A DNA stretch of 64,000 bases from assembly GCF_900324465.2 (NCBI RefSeq), contig NC_046618.1, positions 5,642,001-5,706,000 on the forward strand. The letters run 5' to 3'. Below are positions 26,068 through 39,200 of the stretch, piece after piece (positions within the stretch are counted from its first letter, which is position 1; each line of letters begins with the position of its first letter). The notes under the pieces were generated by a model. It searched no databases. It saw nothing but the letters and a program-made list of their open reading frames with translations, and had not been told where the DNA came from. Source of the stretch: Anabas testudineus. Its lineage: Eukaryota; Chordata; Actinopteri; Anabantiformes; Anabantidae. The position numbers were made by a program, and so were the translations under genes.

Positions 26068-26075
26068 ATATATAC
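26068..26075 (-). promoter_or_regulatory. crybb2: TATA box of crybb2
   Basis: TATATATT on the minus strand lies about 50 bases upstream of the exon 1 donor, so transcription would start near 26040 and exon 1 would be only about 20 bases. Crystallin genes commonly use TATA promoters with a tiny non-coding first exon. No clear full MARE or PAX6 site was identified by eye. Confidence 0.65.
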
Positions 26076-26079
26076 GGGA

Positions 26080-28640
26080 CGCCCAGGGGTGGAAACTCTG
26101 CCAACAGTACCCACAGAGTCCAAGCCAGCCTGCAGATCGGCCTGCCATAGGCCCAGCACACTGAAATGAGGGGTCACCATGTAGCCTCCCCCCCACCCCG
26201 GGGGGTGTCACACTCCCACAAAGTTATTTCATTAGTTGTCAGTTTTGTCCAGCCCGTCATTGTTCGATATTCACATGATTCAGCACAAACAGTGCCAAGA
26301 GTCCCACACCTACAATGAGAGGGAGAGAGAGAGAGAGAGAGAAGGATTGTAAAAGATGGGTTTTACTGCGCTGGAGTGATTCAGACGCACATGAATAACA
26401 GCCCAAATACCGCTGAATATTTCCACAAGTGTAGTTTTATTTAGTATTTCATTTCTAGAAAACGGTATTGTTGTTGTTTAATGTGAAACCCCACTGCAGC
26501 TGCCGTTTGCTCAGATAAACAGCTCCCAAGCTGAACCTGTTGACCACACATGAAAGCTTTCTTGTACTGGCAGTAAAAAATAGTTCAGTGACAATGTATT
26601 TTATTTAATGCATGCAATACACCGTTGTTGGAAAGTATGTAGTCCACTGTTTATCAGTGGGAAAATCCTGTTTACCTGTGTAGTTATTAGTTACTCGACT
26701 ATTTAATTAATTATATACTGCCAAAATACAACATTTATATACAATTTTAAGTTAAAGAAATGATAATATAATTCATTAAAAACCATTTGCATGGACCTAA
26801 CCCCTTAGTTGGGAACCAGTGGTCTAACTCTCAGTGGCCTCTCACTGTTGCCTGTTTGAAGCAGATGAAACTGGCTCCAAAGGAAAATACTGCTCGTGCA
26901 TAGATGCATCGGTATTAAAAGTCAAATAATGTTGTTGCCTGTACCAATATAGATAATAATATATAGTCAAAATTTCAACTCATGCTGGTGGTGGAGTATT
27001 TTTATCCCTATAATTCTTTGACTATTTCAGTTTTCACATACTTTATACGTTACTCCATTAGCTTTTACATGGTTTTCCTTTACATTCGTCTTACATTTGC
27101 TTGGCACTTTGAATTTATGTTTCAATGTAGGATGTATGTGCAACGTTATGATACAGTTTAAAATACATTTTCTTCTACTCAGACTCAACAAGGAGGCGTC
27201 TGCATCAATGTGCATGGGCAACATGTGATAACGTGAAAGGAGCTGTGAACTGGGAGTATATTTATTTTTTATTTTAGAACATTTCTTAAAATATTTCCAA
27301 ATAGCTTGAATCGTTCTTCATATCTGCTGGTGAAAGTATTTAGACAGTGAATGTTTATTTACATCACTGTCATTGGCTGAATTACATCTTTAGTCATGCA
27401 ACCTGTACTACTGATGTACTGATATAAGTGTGTTTTTGTATTGATATAAGCGTCAGTCATCATGTTGGATCATGATGTGGCCACACTGGCTTTCTTCTCA
27501 CTGCACATACTCTGTTTCTGTGCTGCACACTACTCTAATACTAATCAACCCTGGTAATCTGTAAAATGCTAACAGTGTTGAAAATAGTGTTTAACATGAC
27601 ATACCATAATATAATGTATTTATAATGAACTCAAACATGCAATACAAGTTGCCGATGTGTTTTTTTTTTTTTTTTTTTGTAAAGGCCTCATGGTCCCAAA
27701 TGGAGACTCTGAGTACATGAATGCTCCAAATAATATGTTTGTGATTTATTCAAATGTGGTTTGATTATTTGATTTGATTTGTTTTTCACCTCCTTACACT
27801 TAACAAATGAATTCAATTACTAGTAATCAGTCACGGTTTAACTGAGCTTTCTTGAGATGAAAACGGAGCTGTTAATGATAAAGCCATCTGTTATTTGATG
27901 ATTCACAACACAGAGGAATTTGAATTAGAGATGTGGCTGTTACCGATGCTTTATGCTTCAGGGAAAATCACAGATGTAAGTGTTGGATGGAAGGTGAGAC
28001 TTCAACCTAGAAATAGTCCAAAATATACTCTAAGAATAATAAATATCTAATAGCCTGCATATGTACTTTTATGTTACAGTAAAAACTCTTAGGACTGTGA
28101 AACATGAATTTTGACCCTGTGTTATTAAAAGACTAATATTAAACCTACCAGAACTATATATGTTTAAAAGATGCTTTTTAATAATCACGAGTTTAATGTA
28201 GCTAATATTAGTTCCTTATGACTACCTGGTGGTCATGCACCATGAGGATCATTAACCATCACATGTACAATGATCACTATGGACAGGAATGCAGTGCACT
28301 CTGTTTTGATGGAAGGCATACATACAGTATGACATCATTTCCCTTGTAGTTAAGCAGAAGCATATTCACATATTCACTTTATAAGTCATGGTCTCCAAAT
28401 GCTGGATGAGCTTACTGACTTAACTGGAACACACAAAGAGTAAAAATGGCACATGTACCGTAAAACTAAATTCAGTCCAAAACACGTGTGGTTTAATCTG
28501 TAATCATGTTGTTTCTATGTTATTTCCACATTGATTTTGTTGACATATTTGAAAGTGTTTTTTTTTCCAAATCTTTGTAGTCATTTCCATTTTCACTTAC
28601 AAATATAACATCACCAACACACAGGACAACTCCAGGTCAA
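26080..28640. other. Intergenic region between crybb2 and crybb3
   Basis: About 2.5 kb of mainly AT-rich DNA. It contains a C-rich/G-rich patch near 26187-26207, a GA repeat (26318-26342) and a T run (about 27659-27678). It should contain the upstream lens control of crybb2, but I cannot point to specific sites. No exon was recognised. Confidence 0.6.
26318..26342. repeat. (GA)n microsatellite
   Basis: Simple GA dinucleotide run, interrupted once near its start, about 250 bases upstream of the crybb2 TATA box. Confidence 0.9.
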
Positions 28641-28646
28641 ACAACT

Positions 28647-28652
28647 TTTATT
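28647..28652 (-). terminator. Candidate poly(A) signal of crybb3
   Basis: AATAAA on the minus strand, about 137 bases past the stop. Confidence 0.55.
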
Positions 28653-28788
28653 CGCCACTGAAACATACATGGCACACCTCACTGGGCACAAGCAGCGTTT
28701 GCCATGGTCAGGTTAAGGCATAGGGCAGGCACTGTCTGCAGCGTAGGGGAGGCTGAGGGAGGGATTGGGAGGCAGGTGAGGATCCTGC

Positions 28789-30208
28789 TCAGCTGGCTCC
28801 AGCTGTGGCAGGGGGGGCAGGAGGTGCTGGGGCAGGTTCGGGGTCGGGGCCTGGGCCGGGAGCTGGATCTGGGTCAGGAACAGTGAAGCAGCCTCTCTTG
28901 TGCCACTGCATGTCCCGCACACGTCGGACAGACTGGATCTGTGGCGCGGGGGCCTCCCAGTCGTTCCAGTGCTTGAAATCTCCTCGCTCGAATATAAACT
29001 GACGCCCCCTGTAACCTGGGTACATGTAGCCGACCCATCTGGAAGAGGGGAAACAGTGAGAACAGGTCATAGAACAAATTAAAAAACTATGTGGATTTAT
29101 CTGGTTGGAGTTGGGTGGAATAAACATAAAAACAGGAGAGCTTTGTATGAAACAAGGACGTAGAGAGGAGCTTACGTTCCGTTAAGAGCCTTAACACTTG
29201 CTACACGATCCTGAAAACCGTGGCCCCACAAACTGGGCACATCATCATCAACAATCTCCATCTTTCTACCAGTAAATCCAGGGTTCTCATACAGGTGTAG
29301 CTTATGTTCAGCACTGTCCTGCGAAGGAGAAACACATCCACATCCTTCAGTGTGTCTCCACTAGATGCTGAGTAGGTAAAACAACGATGTTTGGTATCAA
29401 AATGCTACGAATTAAAGGAATGTGTGGGTAGCTCACATATGAAACCCTGCACACTTTTCATGTCTGGAGATATTTATAAGATTTGTGTGTCTGCAGTGTC
29501 AGCTTTGTATTGAGACTCGGGACCCACCACTTTCAGTGGCCTTAGAGAAAAGAGGGAGTAGCTGTTCTGACTGTTGGTCCAGGTGTCCCAGCGTGGATAC
29601 TCGCCCTTTTCCAGAATAAACTGCTCCCCTGTGAACCCATGCCGATCATAACCCACCCAGCTTAGAGGAGAAAGAGGAACACAGATAGCAATGTGAGAAG
29701 GGGAGTGTTTAACAGATCAAATAAAATTTTCTAAATGAACTTGAGTCAAACAGTTTTGTGAGTGCGGCATCACTTACGGTCCTGACTCAACTATCACAGA
29801 TCCAACCTTCTCCAGTCCTTTCTCCGTCACATCTTTACACTCTGCAGAAAACTCCGCCTTGCAACCCTGGAAGTTCTCGAACTCAAACAGCACCACCTGG
29901 ATCACAGAGCGAGACGCGCATGTTACCAGTCAGCATGGCACTGACACAGCCGCGTTCGCTTCAGTTCCACTTGGGGAAGTGGCACACTGTATGTCATCTT
30001 AGAAAACCACATGTGGTGATTTGATACGGGGGTTAAAAGAAACTAAAATACACAGAAGGAGCATAAAAGGGGTGCAAAAAATACTGACACTGGAAAATCA
30101 AGCCAGGTCTTCACCTTTGGACAGGACCAGTACCTTATACGTGGCTCCAGCTCCACCCTGGCTCTTTCCAGCAGCCAGCTGCTCCGGGGCACTCTGCTGC
30201 TCTGACAT
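28789..30208 (-). CDS. crybb3: Beta-B3 crystallin with a long C-terminal tail
   Basis: Five coding exons: 30134-30208, 29778-29896, 29528-29660, 29176-29318, 28789-29038; 239 residues (human 211). The N-terminus [19 protein letters not shown] matches beta-B3. Four Greek-key units follow, with [52 protein letters not shown] and [19 protein letters not shown]. The three complete middle exons (119, 133, 143 bases) are the same sizes as in crybb2. After the normal end (WHKRGCF) the frame continues about 30 residues of Pro, Asp, Gly and Ala before TGA. It is a structural lens protein. Beta-B1 was considered, but its N-terminus differs. Confidence 0.94.
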
Positions 30209-30616
30209 CCTCCTGATCCACTGCTCCTCCACTTCTTGGCAGCAGCGCACACACACAGAGACAAAGCACCGTCCATAATGCACATACACACAGGCATGTA
30301 TATATGCACACAGGAGAGAAGCTGAAGTGTCACAGTCGCAGCTTCTAACTCACGCTTGAACAGAAGGATTGTATTCATTTTGGCCTAAAGTACAGTAGCT
30401 TAACCTTCAGCTTACACTATATCAAATGATTGTGTAACTAATGCTAGATTATTCAGGTTTGTAAAGTATACACTCATCGTCAGGTTTTATTGCAATCCAT
30501 GATACCAAAATCCTCCAACCGTGACTTTTCACTGATGGAGGACAATCTAACTGTGCGTTGCAATGGAATAAATACACTTCAGCTACTGATTCCAGTGTCC
30601 AGAATGAGGCTTTTAC

Positions 30617-30720
30617 CTGGGTATGCCTGCAAGGAAATGGTAGTGTCCCTCTTTCTCAGTGCCACTTGGTGTTTGGTGGGGTTGAGCCATTAGAGGGCAG
30701 GGACAGGGGGGGTATTTATG
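30617..30720 (-). promoter_or_regulatory. crybb3: TATA-like promoter and non-coding exon 1 of crybb3
   Basis: On the minus strand CATAAATACC (about 30711-30720) is a TATA-like box. About 70-100 bases on, a donor CCCAG|GTAAAAG lies at 30617. A matching acceptor would be one of the AG sites just above the ATG, about 30236. The layout parallels crybb2. Confidence 0.55.
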
Positions 30721-31276
30721 GTTTATTTCTGGCCACAACAGCAGAAAAGGGGGAGCTGTTGATACAGCAAGTCTGTCGTTCACATTGTGTCCGTAACGCT
30801 GCCTCTCAATAGGCAGCTGTGTTGGCACACGCTACCCTGCCTGTCCGCCTGGCTGCCAGTGAGCACTGTGTGCGGGCACAGGGGGAAAGAGCCAAGAGGA
30901 TTCAGCCCTGCTCAGCACAAACACACAAACATACACACACTCTCAGACTACGCCCAGGCTCAACCGTGCAAAACTTCATCACATCTTTCTGGCAATTTTG
31001 GGTTAGTATTATCAGCACTGTCGTCAAATGGTTCAATTCAGATGTTCGACAAATAGCCCAGAATAGAACTTTGATCAGTAAGAAAAAATATTTGATTCAG
31101 AATATTTTGACTTTCAAAGTGCTTCCTGTGGTTCTAGTTTGAGAAGTACATGTACTTTCATGTTGTTTTTTTTTTTTATTTCTCTCTGCCTGTTCTAAAG
31201 GGTTTCCCTCCTCTGTTTTGAGGTAAAACACCCTCTAGTTGACATCATGGGGAGAGACGTTTATATCATCAGGATT

Positions 31277-31325
31277 TTAGATGATGTCATCTGAAGGAGC
31301 AAGGTGACCAGAGACTGCAACTTTT
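31277..31325 (+). repeat. Copy B of a dispersed repeat, possibly a MITE fragment
   Basis: GATGATGTCATCTG followed by AGGAGCAAGGTGACCAG and ACTGCAACTT aligns, at roughly three quarters identity by eye, with the sequence at 38717-38759 (copy A). The two lie about 7.4 kb apart. Confidence 0.4.
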
Positions 31326-31355
31326 GAGAGTCTGAGATTGATGTGTTTTGCCATT

Positions 31356-31368
31356 CACGCGCGCGCAT

Positions 31369-31447
<79 letters not shown>
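31356..31447. repeat. Alternating (CG)n-(CA)n tract
   Basis: Ninety-two bases of unbroken pyrimidine-purine alternation: a short CG-rich start (CACGCGCGCGCATG) followed by about 39 CA units. Such tracts can form left-handed DNA and are length-variable microsatellites. Confidence 0.95.
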
Positions 31448-31450
<3 letters not shown>

Positions 31451-31606
31451 GATGTAAACTGAACATCTGTGAATTCACCCTTTAAGGTTTTTAAGTTTCC
31501 ATAATTCTCACTAAACCAGAAAAATCTAAACATCTGTTTAATGTTTAAATGGGTATGTATATGTAAACAAGCACTAAACAGAGACTGTAGCTTAACTCAC
31601 GTAAAT

Positions 31607-31623
31607 TTTATTAAGAATTTATT
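31607..31623 (-). terminator. Candidate poly(A) signals of KIAA1671
   Basis: Two AATAAA hexamers on the minus strand (31607-31612 and 31618-31623). They would give a 3' UTR of about 1.6 kb, covering 31600-33231, where no coding exon is seen. Confidence 0.55.
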
Positions 31624-33231
31624 CACTTTTGGACACTGGTCAGCATAACACAGTGCAATATACATCTTTACTTTCAAATTTTAAAAAAAAGGACAAAGAA
31701 GGACATAAAAATAAACCCTCACATTTTATGACAAAGTAAAACATCCATGTACATAGCAGACCAACAACAGACAAGACATAGCCAACACAAGGGGGCAGAC
31801 GTCAGTGCTGTAGTGCATCGAATGACAAAGTGCTGTATAGGAGCGCAGAGTGAGTGGGTGGATGGTAAACATGAGGAGGAACTGTTATCTGTAAAAGCAG
31901 CTACAAATAGTCAGGTGTGTTTGGAGCACTGTAAAGGGTAAAGTCATTTAAACAATGTAGTGACCAACAAACAACAAACCACCCCTCCACTAGAGTAACC
32001 CCAACACTCAGTCAGTTTGAGCAAAAGCCTGTTGTGTCAGTAAAGATTGTGCCCACACATTAATGGGGACAAAATAGAGGGAAAATTGCACATTCATTGG
32101 AAAACCATTGTCAAAACACGATCGTGTGTGTGCGTGTCTGCTACAAGAGAGTATGGCTTATTATGGATGCTTACAGCTACAATCAATCAACCTTTTAAAA
32201 GGAGGGAAGACAGGCTGATTAGTGTTTTCATAAAAGATTCAAGAGAACATTTGTGCTGAGTAAGAGTGTGCATGATTGACAGATGCAAAGTCACTTAACC
32301 CTCTCCCCCCCCAAAAAAAGTCCCCTGTTGATCTTATGAAAAGACAAACACACATAGACAAAAGCACATACAGTACAGTATGCTGTAACCGTGACACTGT
32401 TAGGTTGTGGAGTGTATCAAAGTAAGACTGTGGAGCCTCCACTGCATTGATGCATCTTAATGTTTTCAAAACTAGCTCTCTGCCTTTGTTAAACGGTTCA
32501 TAATACAAATATAACATCTCTTGATTACAATTACTAACATCATATACAGTCCCACTTACAATCAAGTCAGTGGTGATTTGTTCTCTATGTTCAAAAGTCA
32601 TTAGTGTCTGAAATGTTATCCTATGGCAATGACCCCCCCCTCCCAAAACAACCTCCACACACATACATACGCAGCTAAGTAATGAAACTAAACACATTTT
32701 GCAGAGGTTTGGCTGGATTGTCGTCCAGCATTTGTGAAGCATGTCCAGGATAAAGAGGCGTTGCGGTCCCACTAGTTAACCATTTCCTGAAATGCAGTTG
32801 TTGGCAGGATATAACTGCCCCCACCCAGACTTCTTCTGGTCCCTATTTAAGTGTTCACACGAAGTCCCTCCTGGTGCAGGAGAGCTCCCACAGGTTCAAG
32901 CATGAAATGGATAAAGCACTGCAGCCTGATGTTTTTTCCCCCTTGCTTGTTCTTTCTGTCCATAAAAAAGGCACCATGCACTTTTATCAACCCAGACAGG
33001 AAGAGAACGACAAACAAATAGAAAAAACAAAAAACAAAATCCATCAGCAGCTGTAGATTCGACTCTCTCTACTCTCTGGGTCAATCAAACATTAAGGCTT
33101 CTGTTTCATTTAGATTCTTCCGTTAAGGCAACCTTGAGGAAGAGGGAAGGGAAAGATGACAGTGAAAAAAAGATATACTGCAAATAAATGAGATTTTTAA
33201 CACTTGAAAAGTCTCTCACCTCATTATTTCA

Positions 33232-36200
33232 TTAGTTTTCATTTTCATATTGACTCAAGCGCTTCTTGGACTTCAGCTCTTTCAACCACTGGGGTGAGTC
33301 CTCCACACTACACAGATAGGAGGCAGAAAACATTACTAAGTTGAAAGTTAATACAGGAACAAAAAAATAAATGTGCAAACTCAGTCTATAGAGAAAACAT
33401 CTTTTCATCAAGTGTCTCTTACCCATTTTCCTTCCCACCAGGCGTGGGCAGTACACGTGCTGCCCGCGGAAGGAAGGGTGACTTAGGGGATCGAGAGGGC
33501 TGCAAAGGTGGCGGGAGCAGGTCCATCAATTTGATTGTCAGAGTCACCCCTCCTTTTCAGCTGGGCCTGGCACAAAAGCAAGACAAATGAATTAATTGCT
33601 TTAGAAAAGGTCATCCAGGTGAGCTTACAATGAAAGCACTCAGTGTAGCCATGACAAGAGAGGCCAAAATTAGGTACAATAAAGTGACTGTAGATTTTCT
33701 CTAGATTTTTTCTATTTTCTATGGAGCCCGATATCCTGTGGCAATGACTTCCTTATAATGGTTCGGGAAGTAGATACTATGGCCAAAACCTAAATGTGTG
33801 CAAATAAGATTAAAACTCACCTTTAAACTTGAAGGGTCGACCCCAGGGAACAGGGCAATCCTCTGCGGCTGAGAGGAAACAGCAGGGCTGGCATCAGCTC
33901 CTTTGTTCTGCTCCTCAGAGTCTGAATCATCTTTACTCTCAACTTTTGCCTCTGTCATAGGAAGAATACAAGTTATTGTCATTTGTGTGGACACAGCATA
34001 GTCACTAGAAAGGTGTAGGGGGTGAGGTGCAGTTAGACATTTAGCGCTTCATTTCTGGGAGATCAAAAGTGTAAGTATCTCATTTATCTCTTTAGTGCAT
34101 CAGTAACACAAAGACTACAGGTTCTAGGCAAAGTACTAACCCGTGGAGTCTCTGTAAAGCCAGTCCTCAGTGTTTTCTGATTCTCCGTCTGCCAGCACAG
34201 CACTCTGACGGGTAGCCCTGGTGGGCCGTGTCCGCGGCGCTCGTTTCTTTGCCAGCTGGGCTCTGGAGCGGAGAGCACTCGTGTCTAACAAAGTGGTTGG
34301 AGCCTGATGATTGAGACACAGAGAGAAACTATGTCAGCCAACATGCATTATGAGCATAAAAGTAGAATTGAGAACATGAACATGGCTTTCTTAAGAAGCC
34401 TACAATTCAAACAGGCCAGTTGAAAGACATGTATGATCTTAACTCAGGTGACACTTACATCAGGGAAAGACAGGGTCTGGCTCTCAGATGATGATGAGGG
34501 AAGAAGGCTGTCCGGAGAATCACTTTCAAACTGTGAGCCACGTTCACCCGGCGTGTGTGGGGGGGTGGGTTTCCTTGGTGATGGGCTGAGGTTGCTTTCT
34601 GAACTGGGAGTGGCAGGAGTGAGGCTGACAGAGAATACAAGAAAAGGGGTAAAAAAGTTGGGAAACACTTATGAAAACAACTGTGCAGCTGCTGTAACCA
34701 CAGTTTCACATTCCCGTTATCTTGTCATCATTTCAGCGATAATCAAAAGCAGTTCATATAAAAAACACATATGTAATAGACTGCAATTTAGCATTTTTTA
34801 TTAATTTGAATGACCTTGTTGTGAGTGTTGATTAACATAATATTCTGGCCACAGGAGGTCAGTAATACCTTGCAATGTAACTACCCACACAAAACAACTG
34901 TACTACTGTGTTGCACAGTAGTACTGTAGTAGTAGTAATGTTAGTAGAGATTTCATTGAAAATCTAATTGGATTCAATGCAAACATTGTGTATGAATCCA
35001 TCCTTTATGTTTAAATCTTTACCAACTGTTGCTCCTGAGACTGCACACTCTCAGACAGTGTCTGAAGAGACAATGGCCTCTAAAAACTAAACTCAAACTG
35101 AAACTAGCAAGCTATGTTTACATGCCTTCATTTTAATATATTGTGTTTTTTATTTTATGCAGTGGATTCAATATATCAGGGGCAGTCTTGTATCTTTGTT
35201 GCACTTGTCTGTAGTACTACACAAAGTATTCTTGCACAATCATATAATGACATGTCGTATTCATTCCATATTCTTAATAGCAATCAGTGGCTGCTTATAA
35301 AAAATACTCTTTTATGCTCCTCCACACCATTACGTCACACCTGCATTTGCCGCACCCCTTTCTCTACACAGAGATTAGAGCAGTAAAACAAACAGATAAA
35401 GATAAAATAAACACTAAAGACACACACACATAAAGTGAAAAGGTCTGATAGTTCGGGGACACTGACCTCTGTTTTCTGAATGTTAATGTTAAATAAAAAC
35501 ATATCAGATATCAGAATAGTGGACAGAGAATGTATGTTTACCTGTCATCAGTGCGCAGTCCTGTCTCCCAGGTCCCGTATTGACTGTCAGTTTCATGGAC
35601 CGGTGTTTCAGAGTCCTTCCCCTCCTCCTCGTCTCGGACACCTTGCTTTTGTGGCACCTGGAGGCAGACAGGGTATTGTTAATGGATGCTGAGCAATCAA
35701 TTTGGATCCAAGTTATGCAACAGGCCACCGAGACACTAAAAGTATCTCTCACTTCACATCTGCAGGTGACAGCTTAAAAATCTTAAGTTTGGCAAATATG
35801 TGGAAATGGTCCATTTATTATCTTCATTGCAAAGATCAACTGAAAATCAGTTTAACTAGAATGGTAACATGTTATTATGAAAAATAAAGGAAAGTTGGTT
35901 AAGCCAACAGTGCTGCTAATAGATCTGCATCTTTTTTGGCTTGAGCCGCCTGCAGTGGTAAGATGCATAATGAAAGGTGAAGGGACGAGTTAATAGAGAC
36001 AGGACTGAAGTGGGGACAAAGGCTGAGATAGGTGGGTGGGTGATTTAGTGTGTGTTTGCTGTCTACTGAACCATGCCTCTTTTAATGAGGCTGGTACAGA
36101 GGACACACTGTCTCAGAACCACACAGAGCTTACAGGGACACGCCTGTGCATGAACTGATAACCCTGGCCTATATAGGAAAAAAAACACAAAAGATAAATC

Positions 36201-39200
36201 CTTGTGTCCTCAGATGCAGCCTGAGGGGTGGACAGAGAAATGTGATACACCTGGCAGTCCAGGTTCCTCCTCGACTATGAGAGCAGGGATATTTATTTTA
36301 ACAGTGACTACAGATCACAGCTCAAAATTCTTCACAGCTTCCTGAAAGCTGTCCTTGTCTGTTCTGTGTATGTGAAAACAGAGCTATATCAGTAAGGCAT
36401 AAAAAGCCCCAAGACGACGGGATAGATGTAAGGTTAGAATGAGAAATTAAAGCTGAGAGTGTGAAAAAGGAACAGCGGTGCAGGATGTCATTCATCGGCT
36501 AAGCCTTTCCTGACAGCAAAAAAGAAAACGTAGTACAGCAAGAATGGCATTCAGCACTGCTCAGTGCCTCAGAGAAAGCTCCGGCTGTCAAGTCCATCCT
36601 CTTCTCAAAGATTTACTGCATTCACACTCTTCAAGTTGACATCACAGGATCGCACCACTTACACTTACACATACAGACACTTACTGTATCTGGTGGTTGT
36701 GGGATTAATTTAACAGGCCAGCTAATGCAAGCAGATGAGATGATCTGCCACAAAGAATATGCTAGAGGGAGATGTACCTAAACTACCTGTATAGAAACAT
36801 TGCTATGTGCTTAGTTCATTACAATAGTACAGAAGGTATAGATCTGATGGGGAATCAGGGACGTTGCCATTGACCAAATGACACGCTATTCAACCTAGTT
36901 TGCTAGAAATATACTGAACCCTTAAGTTTCATCATGGATGATTTAAGCTTACAACAAGACATCATTAACCAAACCATGACATTAAACAATTTTTGGTTCA
37001 GTTCCAGCGGCAGGCTTCAATATTATGTCATTTTCCTCTCTTCTATCTTCATATAACACTGCTATCACTGCTCGAAAAAAAAATCAGGGCTTGTAAAATG
37101 TTGGTCATAAAATTTTCATTTTGCGTGTGTTACTCAACACACCCCGAACACACCCTCACCTGATCAGCATAGATGTGGAACACTGCCTTTGCTGGAACAG
37201 GCCCCACCAAGCCGCTTAAAGCTGTTGTAGATTTCTAACTTATTATTCAGTAAAATCGGATCTTTACAGCTTCAGTGCTGAACTTCAAATGAACTCTTTC
37301 TCTCTTTTAGTGTAGTCTGCATTAATGTACAGATAATGCCAGGTTAGAAAAAAGGCAACTTTTGAGCACTAGGATTGATCACAGTTACACAGTAACAGGT
37401 GTGGGCTCTGCTATGGACTACAGACATGGAGAACATGGTTAATGGAGGAACCAGCCAGACTAGTAGCAAGGATTTATGGTTGTCAGGAGCAAGGTTTTTC
37501 TTTAATAACATTAGCAATAGTCAGTTTCCTCTAGACAGGAAGGGTGTGTCAGGGGAAACAACAAAACAAAGACCGGATGAATGGAAGGATAGAGGAGAGA
37601 AAGGGCTGATCACTAAATAGGGTTAACTGACAATCTGATGAGGAAGGGGCTGGAACAAGGTTGTGGAAACTTGTTCTTGATAATGCACTGATCGCTGATC
37701 GCCACACATAACCTGACGACACATTCACAGAGGACGGAGGAACAGCCGCCTTTGGAATGCTCCTATCTCGACAGTTAAATGGAAAACGAGTTACTGTGTT
37801 TCTGTTCCCTGAAAAGGGAAGGGCTCTGCTATAAAGCACCTAACAGATGGTCTTACATCAGAGCAGAGCACACAGAGTGAGTCACTGCTCTACATATAAT
37901 AACTGTGTTTACATGAACACAACATCCAAGACACAAGCTTACAACTAAGTTTGTGATACTGTTGAAGAGTGAGTGTCCATTTCAGTATTGCCATCAGCTG
38001 TCCCATTTGTCTACTCAAAATGGATAAAAGTGTTATCTCCAATCACATATCTATAAAGAAAACAACCTCTGGTAAAGGTGTTAACATACTTCAGTACTGC
38101 AGATAGCACTGCTATGAAAGTGAGGTGGCTCATGACCTTATCCACATAAACAGTAAATAGGATCTGACAAGACCACCTTGAATACTGTAAGACTACTAAC
38201 TACTATTAGACTACTAAAAATGTTTTATCACAACATTAAATTTGCTGTATGCTGTATAATAATCAATAACAATATCCTGCATATATTCAAAAAAACTGCT
38301 CCCACAAGCACTAATCCCATGCACTATAGCCACATGTCAGAGGGCTTACATTAAGACAAAGTCTGTGAGACAAACGGAATAGTGTTGTGTTATTCTATCA
38401 TTACATAAGTAGTACAATACAGACAAGGGACCAATGCAGTAAGAGCACAGGAAAAGAATTTAAGAACCTGACTTGGCTTAAGACTTTAACTCAAAGAGAG
38501 CTGAATCTGACTTAAAGGATTATTCCCCTTTCTTTCAGTCTGGGGTTTGTTTTTCTGATTTTTGCTGTTATTAAGATTGTTGAGAGTTTAGTTTTTATCA
38601 GTACCTAAATGTACAGCATACAGCTCAACTGTGAGGATTCTTTGGAGATAAGCTACAACAAAGTGACACACAGCAGCTACATGTCTACAAGTAGCTGCAA
38701 GTAGTTTTTCAGTTCAGATGATGTCATCTGGAGGAGCAGGTCGACCAAGACTATAACTTGGTCAACATGCTCCTATAGACTGTATAGTATGAAAGATGAC
38801 ATCACCTGAAACAAAGAGGTGATTTAACAGAGTAATGAAGAGTGATTTAATTAAGTTTAATACAATTTATTTATGCAGTACCCAAACTAGAACCATACAA
38901 AGCAAGTTGTAAAAAGCTGAAGTCACAGTTTAAGGGAAACTCAACTTGTCTCCACTTGTAGCGTACTAATGCATAAGGAGCCACACCAAGTCTAACAAAG
39001 CTTATCAAGTGATGTCACAGTAGCTCCTATCAGCATTAGATAGCATAGCATGGGTAATGTAGGTGTCAGGCTCAGAAAATTAAAAATAAACAAATACATA
39101 AATAATAATAAAAGAAACCTCTGCTGCAGAACCAGTTATTAGTGCAGGACAATGTAGGAGTGGAGAGCTAAATCAGCAACATACCCCTTTAACTGGCTTT

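Larger units (their letters stand above)
30721..31606. other. Intergenic region between crybb3 and KIAA1671
   Basis: Upstream side of crybb3 and downstream side of the KIAA1671 gene. It holds a long alternating CG/CA tract (31356-31447), a T run near 31167 and a copy of a dispersed repeat (about 31277-31325). No exon recognised. Confidence 0.6.

Noticed and set aside
31261-31533. Open frame encoding a Cys-Val repeat
   Set aside because: Translation of the CA microsatellite only.
33481-33560. A 48-base intron (GTGACT...TTTGCAG) within the penultimate KIAA1671 exon
   Set aside because: It is too short for a vertebrate intron, and 48 is a multiple of three so it would not repair the frame.
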